A stretch of DNA of 64,000 bases from Chiayiivirga sp. (GCA_022647565.1 JALCLA010000001.1:1537117-1601116); one strand, 5' to 3'; numbered from the stretch's first letter, positions 1 through 9,244 are shown. Numbers and translations: made by a program. The notes: generated by a model from the sequence alone, not told the origin.

Positions 1-1083
1 CGCGATCGAGATCGGGCCCGAGAGGTTCTGCAGCGAGGCGCTGCCGTTGAGCATGCGCCACAACATGCCGAAGGTGGCTTCGGTCAGGCGCCAGGTTTCG
101 TGCGTTGCCGCGCCGAGGGCCTCGATCGGGCCATAGCGCAGCACGGCGTCGTGTTCGGCGTTGCGCGGCTGGGCGCTAACCCCGAGGAGCCAGCGCATGG
201 TGCCATTCTCGTCGCGTGACTCGGGCGTCAGCTCGATCCCGAAATGGTCGGCACCCCGGCCGATGCGCAGCGCGATCGGGCCGCTGCCCGCCTGCGCCTG
301 GATCTGTTGCGAGACCTGATCCCAGCCATCGATCGAAACCGATCCGATCTGCTCGATCCGGTCGCCAGGCTGGAGCCTGGCACGCGCCGCAGGCGTGCCC
401 GGTGCCACCTGGCCGATCACCGGCGGCAGCATCAACTGCCGGGGCAGCAGGCCGATGTCGCGCAGCACCGTGGTCTCGTCGATGTCCTCGCCCAGCTGCG
501 CCAGATCCAGTCGCACGCGGCGGTCGCCATCCGCGCCGCCCACCTGCAGCTCGACCACGCTGCGGTCCAATGCCGCGCCGGTGAGCGCCAGGGCGGCGTG
601 GGTCCAGGTATCCATGCGCTGGCCGTCGATGCTCTGGATGCGATCGTCGGCGCGCAGGCCGGCGCTGGCCGCAATGCCTTCGCTGCGCCCGATCAGCGGC
701 TGGAAATCGGCCTTGCCGATCACGAACATCGCCCACAGCAAGGCCAGGCACAGCACCAGGTTGAAGGCCGGTCCGGCGAATGCCACCAGGAAACGCTGCC
801 AGGCCGGCTTGCGGTTGAAGGCCTCGTCGCGCTGCGTGGCCGGGACATCGTCCTCGCGCTCGTCGAGGAATTTCACGTAACCGCCGAGCGGAATCGCGGC
901 GATCACGTATTCGGTGCCGTCCTTGCCGGTGCGGCTCCAGAGGGCCTTCCCGAAGCCGACCGAGAAGCGCAGCACGCGGATGCCGAAACGCCGCGCCACC
1001 CAGAAATGGCCGAACTCGTGGAAGGTGACCAGTACCCCGAGGCTGACGATCAGCCACCAGATGGAACCGAAGATTTCCTGCAC
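1..1083 (-). CDS. rseP: RIP zinc metalloprotease RseP (3' end missing, runs off window)
   Basis: Inner-membrane site-2 protease that cleaves the anti-sigma factor RseA and remnant signal peptides. The GTG start gives MQEIFGSIWWLIVSLGVLV, then the zinc motif HEFGH at residues 22-26. Two PDZ-like stretches follow (GLRADDRIQSIDGQRMDTW; ARLQPGDRIEQIGSVSIDGW). About 361 codons are present against roughly 450 in the family, so the C-terminal LDG active-site part lies outside the window. It is the last gene seen of the frr-uppS-cdsA-dxr-rseP run, a conserved order. The correct frame is open throughout; an open antisense-like frame inside it is a shadow. Confidence 0.93.
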   Translation of the reverse strand, partial: MQEIFGSIWWLIVSLGVLVTFHEFGHFWVARRFGIRVLRFSVGFGKALWSRTGKDGTEYVIAAIPLGGYVKFLDEREDDVPATQRDEAFNRKPAWQRFLVAFAGPAFNLVLCLALLWAMFVIGKADFQPLIGRSEGIAASAGLRADDRIQSIDGQRMDTWTHAALALTGAALDRSVVELQVGGADGDRRVRLDLAQLGEDIDETTVLRDIGLLPRQLMLPPVIGQVAPGTPAARARLQPGDRIEQIGSVSIDGWDQVSQQIQAQAGSGPIALRIGRGADHFGIELTPESRDENGTMRWLLGVSAQPRNAEHDAVLRYGPIEALGAATHETWRLTEATFGMLWRMLNGSASLQNLSGPISIA

Positions 1084-1121
1084 CGTGCTACCCCTGGAAC
1101 TACGTTCTTGTCATCGCCGGC

Positions 1122-2297
1122 TCACGCCGCCAGCCTGGCCTCGGCCACCTGTCGCGCCCGCGCATCCAGTGCGAGCAACTCTTCCAGCGACTCGGCCCGT
1201 TCCGCCGCGAGGGCGTCAAGGCAGGCCGCGATCAGGTCCGGGATGGCGAGGAAAGCAGCCCGGCGCTGAAGAAAGGCTGAAACCGCGATTTCGTTCGCCG
1301 CGTTGAGTACGGTGGAGGCCGCCGGCCCGGCGCGCAAGGCCCGGAAGGCCAGGTCGAGGCAGGGAAAGGCGGTCAGGTCGGGAGGCTGGAAATCGAGCCG
1401 GCCCAAGGCGGTGAGGTCGAGTGGGGCGACCCCGGCTTCGATCCGCTCTGGCCAGGCCAGTCCGTGCGCGAGTGCGGTGCGCATGTCGGGATTGCCGAGC
1501 TGGGCCAGGACCGACCCATCGGTGTACTCGACCAGCGAATGCACGATGCTCTGCGGGTGCACCACCACCTCGATGCGCTCGGGCGCGGCCGCGAACAGCC
1601 AGTGCGCCTCGATCACCTCCAGGCCCTTGTTCATCAGGGTGGCCGAATCGACCGAAATCTTGCGTCCCATGCTCCAGTTCGGGTGAGCGCAGGCCTGTTC
1701 CGGCGTGACCGCGGCCAGGCGCGCGCGATCCCAGCCGCGGAACGGTCCGCCCGAGGCGGTGAGCAGCAGTCGGCGCACGCCCGGCCGGGCCGCAGCGCCC
1801 AGGGCAGGGTGGGGCAGGCACTGGAAGATCGCATTGTGCTCGCTGTCGATCGGGACGATTTCCGCTCCGTGCGCGGCCACTTCGTGCATCAGCAAGGCGC
1901 CAGCCACCACGACGGCTTCCTTGTTCGCCAGCAGGATGCGCTTGCCGGCGCGCGCGGCAGCCAGGGTCGAGTTCAATCCGGCCGCGCCGACGATGGCGGC
2001 GATCACGGTATCGCAATGATCCGAGCCGGCCAGGTCACTCAGGGCCTGCGTTCCGGCATGTGCGTGCGTGGCCAGGCCCGCGCCACGCAGCCCATCGCGC
2101 AGGGTGGCGAATTTCGACTCGTCGGCAATGACGGCGGCATCCGGCCGGAAGCGCCGGCACAGCTCGATCAGGTCATCGACCTTCTCGTTCGCACTCAGCA
2201 CCGTGGCTCGGAACCGATCGGGATGGCGCGCGATCACGTCGAGCGCGCTGTCGCCGATCGAGCCCGTCGCACCGAGCACGGCGACCCGCCGGGTCAC
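1122..2297 (-). CDS. dxr: 1-deoxy-D-xylulose-5-phosphate reductoisomerase
   Basis: Cytosolic enzyme of the MEP isoprenoid pathway that converts DXP to 2-C-methyl-D-erythritol 4-phosphate with NADPH. The 391-aa product shows the NADPH-binding GATGSIG at residues 9-15, NKEA near 125-128, DSEHNA at 151-156, ASGGPF at 181-186 and [10 protein letters not shown] at 223-232, all hallmarks of Dxr. The GTG start is chosen because it overlaps the cdsA stop codon (GTGA) and places the nucleotide-binding motif right at the N-terminus; a longer frame upstream is only cdsA read out of phase. Translational coupling to cdsA is likely. Confidence 0.97.
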   Translation of the reverse strand: MTRRVAVLGATGSIGDSALDVIARHPDRFRATVLSANEKVDDLIELCRRFRPDAAVIADESKFATLRDGLRGAGLATHAHAGTQALSDLAGSDHCDTVIAAIVGAAGLNSTLAAARAGKRILLANKEAVVVAGALLMHEVAAHGAEIVPIDSEHNAIFQCLPHPALGAAARPGVRRLLLTASGGPFRGWDRARLAAVTPEQACAHPNWSMGRKISVDSATLMNKGLEVIEAHWLFAAAPERIEVVVHPQSIVHSLVEYTDGSVLAQLGNPDMRTALAHGLAWPERIEAGVAPLDLTALGRLDFQPPDLTAFPCLDLAFRALRAGPAASTVLNAANEIAVSAFLQRRAAFLAIPDLIAACLDALAAERAESLEELLALDARARQVAEARLAA

Positions 2298-3106
2298 AGG
2301 TTGAATCCGCCTTGCGCGACCACGAACACCGGCAGCGCAGCGAGCACGCTGTCGATGCGGTCCAGTACCCCGCCGTGGCCCGGGACGAGATACCCCGAAT
2401 CCTTGGCGCCGGCATGGCGCTTGATGATGCTTTCGAACAGGTCGCCCACCACCGAGGCGAGCCCGGTGAGCAAGCTGGCTGCGAGCAGGGCGGGTGCCTG
2501 GCTCCAGGTCAGGCCGAAGACCGGCACGGCCACCAGCGCCACCAGCGCGACCGTGGCCAGGCCGCCCCAGAAGCCGGCCCAGGTCTTGCCGGGGCTGATG
2601 CTGGGAGCCAGTTTCTTGCCGCCCACGCGGCTGCCCACGAACCACGCACCGCTGTCCGCCGCCCACACCAGCAGCAGCGCGTACAAGGTCCAGGCCGGGC
2701 CCGAGGCACCGTCACTGTGCAGCACCGCGGCCGCGCTCCAGGCGGGGACCACCATCACGCTGCCGATACCGAGCTTCATCGCGCGGTTGGCGGGACGATC
2801 GGCCTGGCCGAACTCCATGCGTCGCAACCAAAGTGCCGCCAGGCACCACCAGGCCGCGCCCAGCACCGCAATCCACGGAATGAGCCCGGTGCCACGCCAG
2901 GCCAGCCAGGCCAGCACGCCGGCGTGCGCCAGCAGCACGATCGCGCGGCGCGCGTGACCGCGCAGGCCGATCAGCCGGGTCCATTCCCACAACCCGAGCA
3001 GCAGCAAGGCGGCCGCCAGCATCAGGAAGGCACCGGTGGGCAGCCACAGCACGGCGGCCACGGCCAGCGGCGCAAGCACCAGTGCGGTGAGGATGCGCTG
3101 CTTCAT
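2294..3106 (-). CDS. cdsA: phosphatidate cytidylyltransferase
   Basis: Integral membrane enzyme that makes CDP-diacylglycerol from phosphatidic acid and CTP, the precursor of all phospholipids. The 270-aa sequence is hydrophobic with several membrane segments. It ends with the family signature: [18 protein letters not shown] followed by [12 protein letters not shown]. The start overlaps the uppS stop by 4 bases, and the stop overlaps the dxr start, so uppS-cdsA-dxr are tightly coupled. Confidence 0.96.
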   Translation of the reverse strand: MKQRILTALVLAPLAVAAVLWLPTGAFLMLAAALLLLGLWEWTRLIGLRGHARRAIVLLAHAGVLAWLAWRGTGLIPWIAVLGAAWWCLAALWLRRMEFGQADRPANRAMKLGIGSVMVVPAWSAAAVLHSDGASGPAWTLYALLLVWAADSGAWFVGSRVGGKKLAPSISPGKTWAGFWGGLATVALVALVAVPVFGLTWSQAPALLAASLLTGLASVVGDLFESIIKRHAGAKDSGYLVPGHGGVLDRIDSVLAALPVFVVAQGGFNL

Positions 3107-3894
3107 GCCCCCGGCTCCTGCGTGGCCTGGCTCTGGACCTGGGCCGAGGTCTTGCCGTAGCGGCGCTCGCGCCCGGCGAAGTCGGCGATGGCCGTGCGCA
3201 AGGCCGCCGCATCGAAATCCGGCCACAGCACGTCGGTGAAATACAGCTCGCAGTAGGCCAATTGCCAGAGCAGGAAATTGCTGATGCGGTGTTCCCCGCC
3301 GGTACGGATGAACAGGTCCGGCGCAGGCAGTTGCGACAGCGCGAAATGCGGCATCAGGCGGTTCTCGTCGATGGCGTCGGGTGCGAGGCGGCCGGCCTGC
3401 ACTTCCAGGGCCAGCGCGCGCGCGGCCTGCGCCATGTCCCAGCGTCCGCCGTAGTTGGCGGCGATGCACAGGTGCAGGCGCGCATTGGCATGCGTGACCT
3501 GCTCGGCGCGATCCATCCGCTGCTGCAGCTCCGGCGCAAACGCGCTGCGCTCGCCGATGAAGCGCACCCGCACCCCGCGCCGGTGCAGCTCGTCCACCTC
3601 GCGGTCGAGCGCGCGCAGGAACAGCTGCATCAGCGCGCCGACTTCTTCCTTGGGGCGCTGCCAGTTCTCGCTCGAGAACGCGAACAGGGTCAGCACCTCG
3701 ATGCCGTCGGCGAGGCAGGCGTCGATGCAGGCATTGACTGCGCGTGCGCCAGCGCGATGCCCGATGCTGCGCGGCCGGCGCCGGGCCTCGGCCCAGCGGC
3801 CGTTGCCATCCATGATGATCGCGATGTGGCGCGGCAGCACGACCGACACTGCTGCCTTCGACTCGACGTTCATGCGGGGCGAGAAATCCGGCAT
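3103..3894 (-). CDS. uppS: (2E,6E)-farnesyl-diphosphate-specific undecaprenyl diphosphate synthase
   Basis: Cis-prenyltransferase that makes the C55 lipid carrier for peptidoglycan. The HIAIIMDGNGRWA motif with the catalytic Asp lies near residue 24. The RTGGEHRISNFLLWQ and WPDF segments near the C-terminus are also typical. ATG at 3894 gives 263 aa; an internal ATG at 3873 (256 aa) is an equally good start. The upstream side is unusual: a 265-bp nested palindrome begins 2 bases before the 3894 start and fills the whole gap back to frr. Confidence 0.96.
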   Translation of the reverse strand: MPDFSPRMNVESKAAVSVVLPRHIAIIMDGNGRWAEARRRPRSIGHRAGARAVNACIDACLADGIEVLTLFAFSSENWQRPKEEVGALMQLFLRALDREVDELHRRGVRVRFIGERSAFAPELQQRMDRAEQVTHANARLHLCIAANYGGRWDMAQAARALALEVQAGRLAPDAIDENRLMPHFALSQLPAPDLFIRTGGEHRISNFLLWQLAYCELYFTDVLWPDFDAAALRTAIADFAGRERRYGKTSAQVQSQATQEPGA

Positions 3895-3895
3895 A

Positions 3896-4160
3896 GAGCC
3901 TGGTGACCTATGCGAAGTAGGCCGCGCTGGGCCGGAACCCAAGCGAGGCAAGGAAGAGTGAGGACGCGTATGTCGATACGCAACCGAGCGATGACGCGGC
4001 CTCGCTTGGGTTCCGGCCCAGCCCGGAGGGTTGCCCCTCACAGCCCCTCATGCGGCGCCGCACGGCTTGACCTTGCAGGCAGCAAGGCGCGGCGCCGCGC
4101 AACACCACCTGAGGGGCTGTGAGGGGCAACGCGGCTTGCTTCGCATAGGTCACCAGGCTC
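3896..4160. repeat. nested three-arm palindromic element between frr and uppS
   Basis: Outer arms 3896-3925 and 4131-4160 are reverse complements with two mismatches in 30. Inside are two further inverted repeats: 3926-3949 with 3999-4022 (24 bp, perfect) and 4030-4050 with 4110-4130 (21 bp, perfect). Each of these encloses smaller hairpins (3966-3971/3976-3981 and 4071-4075/4083-4087). The whole would fold into a cloverleaf-like structure. It fills the gap exactly, ending 4 bases from the frr stop. No credible protein is encoded. It may be a dispersed palindromic repeat, a MITE or a structured RNA; the sequence does not say which. Confidence 0.85.
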
Positions 4161-4164
4161 TGGA

Positions 4165-4722
4165 TCAGATCGCCATCAACTCTTCTTCCTTGGCCTTGAC
4201 CACGGCATCGACGTCCTTCACCGCCTTGTCGGTGAGCTTCTGGATGTCGTCCTCGGCCTTGCGCTCTTCGTCTTCCGTGATCTTCTTTTCCTTGAGCAGC
4301 TCCTTCACGTGCTGCATCGCGTCGCGGCGCACGTTGCGCACCGCCACTTTCGCGTTCTCGCCTTCGGCATGCACGTGCTTGCTTAGTTCCTTGCGACGCT
4401 GCTCGGTGAGCGCCGGCAGGTTGATGCGGATGATCTGCCCTGCAGTGTTCGGGGTGAGGCCGAGATCGGAGGCCAGGATCGCCTTCTCCACCGCGCCGAC
4501 CATGGGCTTTTCCCAGGGCGTGATCTGGATCGTGCGGGCATCGGTCACCGCCACCGTGGCGACCTGCGACAGCGGCATGTCCGAACCGTAGTAGTTGACC
4601 TTGAGGTGATCGACCAGCGCCGTCGAGGCGCGCCCGGTACGCAGCTTGAGCAGTTCGTTGCGCAGCGCATCCACGCTCTTCTGCATGCGGGTCTGGGCAT
4701 CTTTCTTGATGTCGTTGATCAC
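4165..4722 (-). CDS. frr: ribosome recycling factor
   Basis: Splits post-termination ribosomes together with EF-G. The GTG start gives INDIKKDAQTRMQKSVDALR and a 185-aa product, the standard RRF length; the ORF continues upstream but that extension is not RRF-like. LRTGRAS and the C-terminal EDDIQKLTDKAVKDVD helix are typical. In most gammaproteobacteria frr directly follows pyrH; here pyrH lies 3.6 kb away, with two unrelated genes between them. Confidence 0.97.
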   Translation of the reverse strand: MINDIKKDAQTRMQKSVDALRNELLKLRTGRASTALVDHLKVNYYGSDMPLSQVATVAVTDARTIQITPWEKPMVGAVEKAILASDLGLTPNTAGQIIRINLPALTEQRRKELSKHVHAEGENAKVAVRNVRRDAMQHVKELLKEKKITEDEERKAEDDIQKLTDKAVKDVDAVVKAKEEELMAI

Positions 4723-4945
4723 GGCCTGGTTCCTGATGTTGCAAAAAGACGACGGATTATAGGGGCGGGACGCGGGACTGGCGAACCGGGGCGGGTACCC
4801 GCGCCGCTCCCCGACATACGCGTCCTCCCGCTGTAATTGTTGTTGCGGTTTGGCGTAGTTGGGTTCAGTGTGGTCAATCATCGCGCCACTCTGGGCGTCG
4901 CCGGGTCGGCGCCCTGCTTCGGGTCAGTCGGTACGGGAGGCGGCC

Positions 4946-7192
4946 ATGCGTAGCATCGGGATCAGCGAGATCGCCTGGCGAGGGCTCGTTCTGGCCTTAT
5001 TGTGCATGGCGACAGCTGCGCCCTCCTGGGCGCAAATTAACTTTCCACGCACGGTGCGCGTGGACTCGACCAGCATCGACCCGGTGCAGGGAAGCGTCGC
5101 GACGGCCAGCATTCGATTCGATCCGGGCAACGTCGGTCCGACGTATCAGGTTCGCACCCGGTTGATAGTTCCGGGGTTCATCGTCGATGTGGCGGCTCAA
5201 CCCATTTCCGCTAGCACCACGTGTACGGCTCAGCTGATCGTCTCGCCAACCTCGCGCGTCTGGCACGTCGACGTCGTCGCGGTGAAGTCGCGTTGCTCGG
5301 AGATCTTCTGTCTGGTGCCGTCGCCCTACGGCAACGAGCGCCTGTGCGACGTGACGTTCACGGGGACGCAATTCATCACCCCGGGGCAGTTTTCCCTCGA
5401 CCTGGCCGCGGACCAGACTTCGTGCGACGACCAGTGGGTCACCGTGGCCCGATCCGCAGCAAAGACGCCAGTTTTCTGTAGCACCTCGGATGGGGCACTT
5501 ACGGCGCGTGGGGCTTCGTTTGGTTCGAGCCCTTCGATCGGCACGCCCATCGTGTTCGACAACGTCACCACGAGCACTCCGCGGCTTCGCCAGCTGAACC
5601 TTACGAACTCGGGCACTTACCAGGCCGCAGTCCAGTTGTCCGGACTCAAAGCACCACTCTCGGCTTCGCCCGTCTCCCTGGTGGTGCCGGCCAACGACGA
5701 CTTTGTCGTGGATATCGCCTGCGCGGCGCCCGTTCCGGTGGTGGTCGCAGGCGTGGTGACGGACATCGATCAAGTGCTGACGGCGACGATTTCGCATGAT
5801 CCGAACCGCAGTCAGGCGAACTACCCGGTGAAGTGCAAGCGCATCGCGCCACCCATCGGCCTCGATCCCTTCGCCTCGACGCCAACGGCCAATGGCGCCA
5901 GTCGCGCTGTCGCGATGGACGCGAGCGGCAGCAGCCTGGTGTTCGAATCCGTCGCCACCAACCTGCTGGCCAGCGCGGATGCCGACGGCGCGGACATCTT
6001 CCTGTTCGATGCGCCGACCGGAAACATCCAGATGGCGAGCTTGGACAACGAGGAAGCCTCCGTGACCACCGCGGTGATGGAGCCGTCCCTTTCGGCCCAA
6101 GGCGATCTGGTCGCTTTCGTCACTGCCGACGCTGGCGTCAAGAGGCTGCTGGGCGAGAGCGAGAAGCAGAGTGAACGGCGGCGCAAGGCCGGAGGCTTCA
6201 GCGTCTATCTACGAGACCGGATCAGCGGAACAACGCAACGAGTTGGGGGCGCCATGCCAGGCGGCGTGGGAACCACGCCGAGGCTCGCACCCGACGGCTT
6301 GTCGCTGGTGCTTGTCAGTCCCGCGACCTCGACTGAAGGAGTGCCTGACCAGGCGAATGTCTATCGCGTGAAGCTTCCTCGCGTCGGCGGCATCCCGCAG
6401 CCCGACGCACCGGATTGCCTGAGCTGCAAGGTGGACGACGGCAACGGACGCAAAGGCTCGCTCAACGCCAACGGCGTGAGCAATAGTCCCGTCGTTTCAG
6501 CCAGCGGCGAATGGGTGGCCTGGGAGACCACGGCGACCAATACCGTGCTCGGGCAGGCCCCGTTGTGCGGCAACACGCAGGTGATTCTGCGGAACGCGAT
6601 TTCCGGGGCCACTCAACGGATCAGCGCTCCGACCAGTGCAACGCAGTGTGCGTCCGGCGGCAGCCGCAAACCTTCGATCGACTACGCGGGAAGGAAGCTG
6701 GTGTTCGAAAGCGACCTTCCCTTGGGCGATGGCGACAGCGCTGCGCCTGGAACGCATGCCTACTACGTCGACCTGACGAGCCCGGTTCTCACTCCCGTCC
6801 GGGTGAGCACGACGGCGCAGGGAGCGCCGGGCAACGGCTCGGCGGAAGCTGCCGTGATTTCGGGCGACGGCGAGACGGTGGCCTACGTTTCGACAGCGAG
6901 CAATCTCGATGCCTCAGGTCTCACCGGCGGAAACGGCAAGAAGCAAGTCCATGTCGCGCGCTTGGCCGGTGGGAAGGTCCAGGGCGTGATGCGAGTTTCG
7001 CGTGCCGAAGATAGCGGATTCTTGGGGGACGAGGATAGTCAACGAATCGCGTTGGATTACAGCGGTCGCCGCGTCGCCTACGATTCGGCCTCCGAGAATC
7101 TCGGAAACGAAGACGCGCCTGTCGCCCTGGATGTGTTCGTCCAGGACAACCCGCTCAACCCCGACAAGCTGTTCCGCGCCGGATTCGAGTAG
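4946..7192 (+). CDS. secreted TolB/PD40-type beta-propeller protein with C-terminal -GFE
   Basis: 748 aa starting at ATG with a good RBS (gggagg). A signal peptide (about MRSIGISEIAWRGLVLALLC... to SWAQ) is followed by two beta-rich Cys-containing domains (about residues 30-310). From about 320 onward come WD40/PD40-like repeats such as ASGSSLVFESVATNL, YAGRKLVFESDLP, SGDGETVAYVSTASNL and YSGRRVAYDSASENL, as in TolB-type propellers. It ends in LFRAGFE. A clear paralogue lies at 44003-46219, sharing the order and even an internal ERRRKAGGF-like insertion. Function unknown; probably an exported surface or periplasmic protein. It is transcribed away from frr and sits inside the usually contiguous pyrH-frr region. 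Confidence 0.85.
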   Translation: MRSIGISEIAWRGLVLALLCMATAAPSWAQINFPRTVRVDSTSIDPVQGSVATASIRFDPGNVGPTYQVRTRLIVPGFIVDVAAQPISASTTCTAQLIVSPTSRVWHVDVVAVKSRCSEIFCLVPSPYGNERLCDVTFTGTQFITPGQFSLDLAADQTSCDDQWVTVARSAAKTPVFCSTSDGALTARGASFGSSPSIGTPIVFDNVTTSTPRLRQLNLTNSGTYQAAVQLSGLKAPLSASPVSLVVPANDDFVVDIACAAPVPVVVAGVVTDIDQVLTATISHDPNRSQANYPVKCKRIAPPIGLDPFASTPTANGASRAVAMDASGSSLVFESVATNLLASADADGADIFLFDAPTGNIQMASLDNEEASVTTAVMEPSLSAQGDLVAFVTADAGVKRLLGESEKQSERRRKAGGFSVYLRDRISGTTQRVGGAMPGGVGTTPRLAPDGLSLVLVSPATSTEGVPDQANVYRVKLPRVGGIPQPDAPDCLSCKVDDGNGRKGSLNANGVSNSPVVSASGEWVAWETTATNTVLGQAPLCGNTQVILRNAISGATQRISAPTSATQCASGGSRKPSIDYAGRKLVFESDLPLGDGDSAAPGTHAYYVDLTSPVLTPVRVSTTAQGAPGNGSAEAAVISGDGETVAYVSTASNLDASGLTGGNGKKQVHVARLAGGKVQGVMRVSRAEDSGFLGDEDSQRIALDYSGRRVAYDSASENLGNEDAPVALDVFVQDNPLNPDKLFRAGFE

Positions 7193-7207
7193 ACGGCAGA
7201 AGGCATC

Positions 7208-8164
7208 TCAATCGTCGTGGCAGGCAGCGGCACATTCCGCATCGCCGCGCTCGACCTGCAGCGTCGCGTGACCGATGCCGAAGCGTTCGCGCAGCTGGTG
7301 CGCCACGCCTTCGATAAAGCGGTCATGGTCGTCGGCGAGTGGACGCACCAGGTGCGCGGTGAGCGCGACTTCGCGGCTGCCCAGGGCCCAGATGTGGACG
7401 TGGTGCGCGGCGGTCACGCCGTCCTGCTGCGCGAGGAAGGACTGGACGGCGGCTTGATCGATGCCGCGTGGCACGGCGTCGAGCGCCAGGTCGAGGCTAT
7501 CGCGCAGCAGCCCCCATCCACTCCAGACCACCACCAGGCCCACACCCAGCGCCAGCAGCGGATCGAGCCAGCGCCAGTCCAGGCACAGCATGGCAAGGCC
7601 GCCCAGCACCACGGCCAGTGAAATCGCGGCATCGGCCAGCAGGTGCAGGTAGGCCCCACGCTGGTTGATGTCGTGCGCATGGCCGCGACGGAAGAGCAGG
7701 GCGGAGCCGAGGTTGATTGCGATGCCGATGGCGGCCACCACGATCACCGGCAGCGCTTCGACCTCGGGTGGCTCGCCGACGCGGCGCAGCGCTTCCCAGC
7801 CGAGCGCTCCGGAGCCGGCCACGAGGATCAGAGAGTTCACCAGAGGCGCCAGCAGGGTGGCGCGGCGGTAGCCATAGGTCCGGCGCGTGCTGGCCGGGCG
7901 CTGTGCCAGCCAGGCTGCGCCCCAGGCCAGTGCGAGGCCGAGTGCGTCGCCCAGGTTGTGCAGGGCGTCCGACAGCAACGACAGCGAGTTCGTTGCAAAG
8001 CCGAAGCCGGCTTCGAGCGCGGTGAAGCCGAGGTTGATCAGCGTGCCCAGCGCGAACGCACGCGTGGCAGACCCTCCTGCGCGGTCATGGGCGTGTTCGT
8101 GGGCGTGCGAATGCGGATGTGCATCCGGGCCGGGATGCGGGTTGTCGTGGTGATGGTGCGCCAT
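7208..8164 (-). CDS. cation diffusion facilitator (Zn2+/Cd2+ efflux, CzcD/ZitB type)
   Basis: Inner-membrane Zn2+/H+ antiporter family protein of 318 aa. The N-terminus is very His-rich (MAHHHHDNPHPGPDAHPHSH), a metal-binding segment. Six membrane segments follow with the metal site pattern SLLSDALHNLGDALG in TM2 and HLLADAAISLAVV in TM5. The C-terminal cytoplasmic domain contains HHVHIWALGS, typical of CzcD/ZitB. It converges on the beta-propeller gene with only 15 bp between stops. A REP pair lies just upstream. Confidence 0.92.
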   Translation of the reverse strand: MAHHHHDNPHPGPDAHPHSHAHEHAHDRAGGSATRAFALGTLINLGFTALEAGFGFATNSLSLLSDALHNLGDALGLALAWGAAWLAQRPASTRRTYGYRRATLLAPLVNSLILVAGSGALGWEALRRVGEPPEVEALPVIVVAAIGIAINLGSALLFRRGHAHDINQRGAYLHLLADAAISLAVVLGGLAMLCLDWRWLDPLLALGVGLVVVWSGWGLLRDSLDLALDAVPRGIDQAAVQSFLAQQDGVTAAHHVHIWALGSREVALTAHLVRPLADDHDRFIEGVAHQLRERFGIGHATLQVERGDAECAAACHDD

Positions 8165-8225
8165 GCCGCGAGCATCGCAGGCACGCCGCGGCGGACACTA
8201 TTGCACCATCAACCGTGGGCGGACC

Positions 8226-8301
8226 GTAGAGCCGAGCTTGCTCGGCTGCCAATGGCGCTTTCGATTCGAGGATCAGGGCAGCGGAGCGAGCTCCGCCCTA
8301 C
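8226..8301. repeat. inverted pair of GTAG-type REP palindromes
   Basis: One unit begins GTAG at 8226 and continues AGCCGAGCTTGCTCGGCTGCC, a hairpin. The second, on the opposite strand and ending at 8301, reads GTAG then GGCGGAGCTCGCTCCGCTGCC. Both start with GTAG and end CTGCC, as in the GTAG-headed REPs (SMAG) described in Stenotrophomonas and relatives. Two units in inverted orientation form a REPIN-like pair, normally mobilised by a RAYT transposase encoded elsewhere. They lie between the CDF gene and pyrH. Confidence 0.75.
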
Positions 8302-8304
8302 CGC

Positions 8305-9045
8305 CTACGCGCGCCCGTGCACCAGCGTGCCGATCGCCTTGCCCTGCAGGATGCGCATCAAGTCGCCGGGTCGGGTGATGTCGTAGATGCGCAGCGGCAG
8401 GTCGTAGTCGCGGCACAGCGCGATTGCGGCGGTATCCATCACCTTGAGGTCGCGCGCGATCACCTCGTCGTAATTGAGATGCTCGAAGCGGCGCGCGTCC
8501 TTCTTTTTCTTCGGATCGGCGTCATACACGCCGTCGACCTTGGTGGCCTTGAGCAGCAGTTCCGCACCGATCTCCACCGCGCGCAACGCGGCTGCCGAGT
8601 CCGTGGTGAAGAAGGGGTTGCCGGTGCCGGCCGCGAAGATCGCGATCCGGCCCTTCTCCAGATGGCGCACGGCGCGGCGGCGGATGTAGTCCTCGCACAC
8701 CTCGTTGATCTTGATTGCGCTCATCACCCGCACCCTGGCGCCGAGCTTTTCCAGCGCGTCCTGCATCGCCAGCGCGTTCATCACCGTGGCGAGCATCCCC
8801 ATGTGGTCGCCGGTGACGCGGTCCATGCCGCCCGAGGCCAGGCCCGCGCCGCGGAAGATGTTTCCGCCGCCGATGACGACCCCGATTTCCACGCCGGCGC
8901 GCTGCACATCGAGGATTTCCTGCGCCAGGCGCCCGATCACGTCCGGATCGATGCCGTAGTCCTCCTTGCCCATCAAGGCTTCGCCGCTGAGCTTGAGCAG
9001 GATGCGGCGGTACTTGAGCGCGGGGGCGCTGGCGGGGACGTTCAT
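8305..9045 (-). CDS. pyrH: UMP kinase
   Basis: Hexameric cytosolic kinase making UDP from UMP with ATP. 246 aa; amino-acid-kinase fold with [10 protein letters not shown] near residue 17, the [12 protein letters not shown] glycine loop and [17 protein letters not shown], characteristic of bacterial PyrH. The ATG after a short linker is chosen; upstream extension is out of character. It follows tsf on the same strand, with a terminator hairpin between them. Confidence 0.97.
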   Translation of the reverse strand: MNVPASAPALKYRRILLKLSGEALMGKEDYGIDPDVIGRLAQEILDVQRAGVEIGVVIGGGNIFRGAGLASGGMDRVTGDHMGMLATVMNALAMQDALEKLGARVRVMSAIKINEVCEDYIRRRAVRHLEKGRIAIFAAGTGNPFFTTDSAAALRAVEIGAELLLKATKVDGVYDADPKKKKDARRFEHLNYDEVIARDLKVMDTAAIALCRDYDLPLRIYDITRPGDLMRILQGKAIGTLVHGRA

Positions 9046-9176
9046 GCGCAGACTCCGTTCGGCGGGCAAAACCACGCCATTGTAGCGGAGCCGAGCGGGG
9101 TGCTCGTGGGTCCGGTCCCATCCGGTCGAACGCCCCCGGAAGCCTGTTGGGCGAGAAGGCATGCTTCGCTGGAAAC

Positions 9177-9201
9177 GAAAAGGCCGCGGTTTCCCGCGGC
9201 C
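9177..9201 (-). terminator. intrinsic terminator downstream of tsf
   Basis: Stem ggccgcgg (9182-9189) pairs with ccgcggcc (9194-9201) around a 4-base loop. On the minus strand the stem is followed by TTTTC. It lies 44 bp after the tsf stop and would end rpsB-tsf transcripts before pyrH. Confidence 0.75.
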
Positions 9202-9244
9202 CTTTCCCTGCAACCGATGGTGAAGTGCGATCGGGTCGCAGTCC

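Noticed and set aside
176..1057. Long minus-strand frame of 293 codons overlapping rseP
   Set aside because: Arg/Pro/Gly-rich shadow of rseP read out of phase; the HEFGH-containing frame is the real one.
244..1269. Plus-strand 341-codon frame at the left edge
   Set aside because: Antisense shadow over rseP and dxr with no protein-like composition or RBS.
3908..4744. Frame over the frr-uppS gap that could encode a protein
   Set aside because: It reads frr out of phase and then the palindromic repeat; no RBS, no domain.
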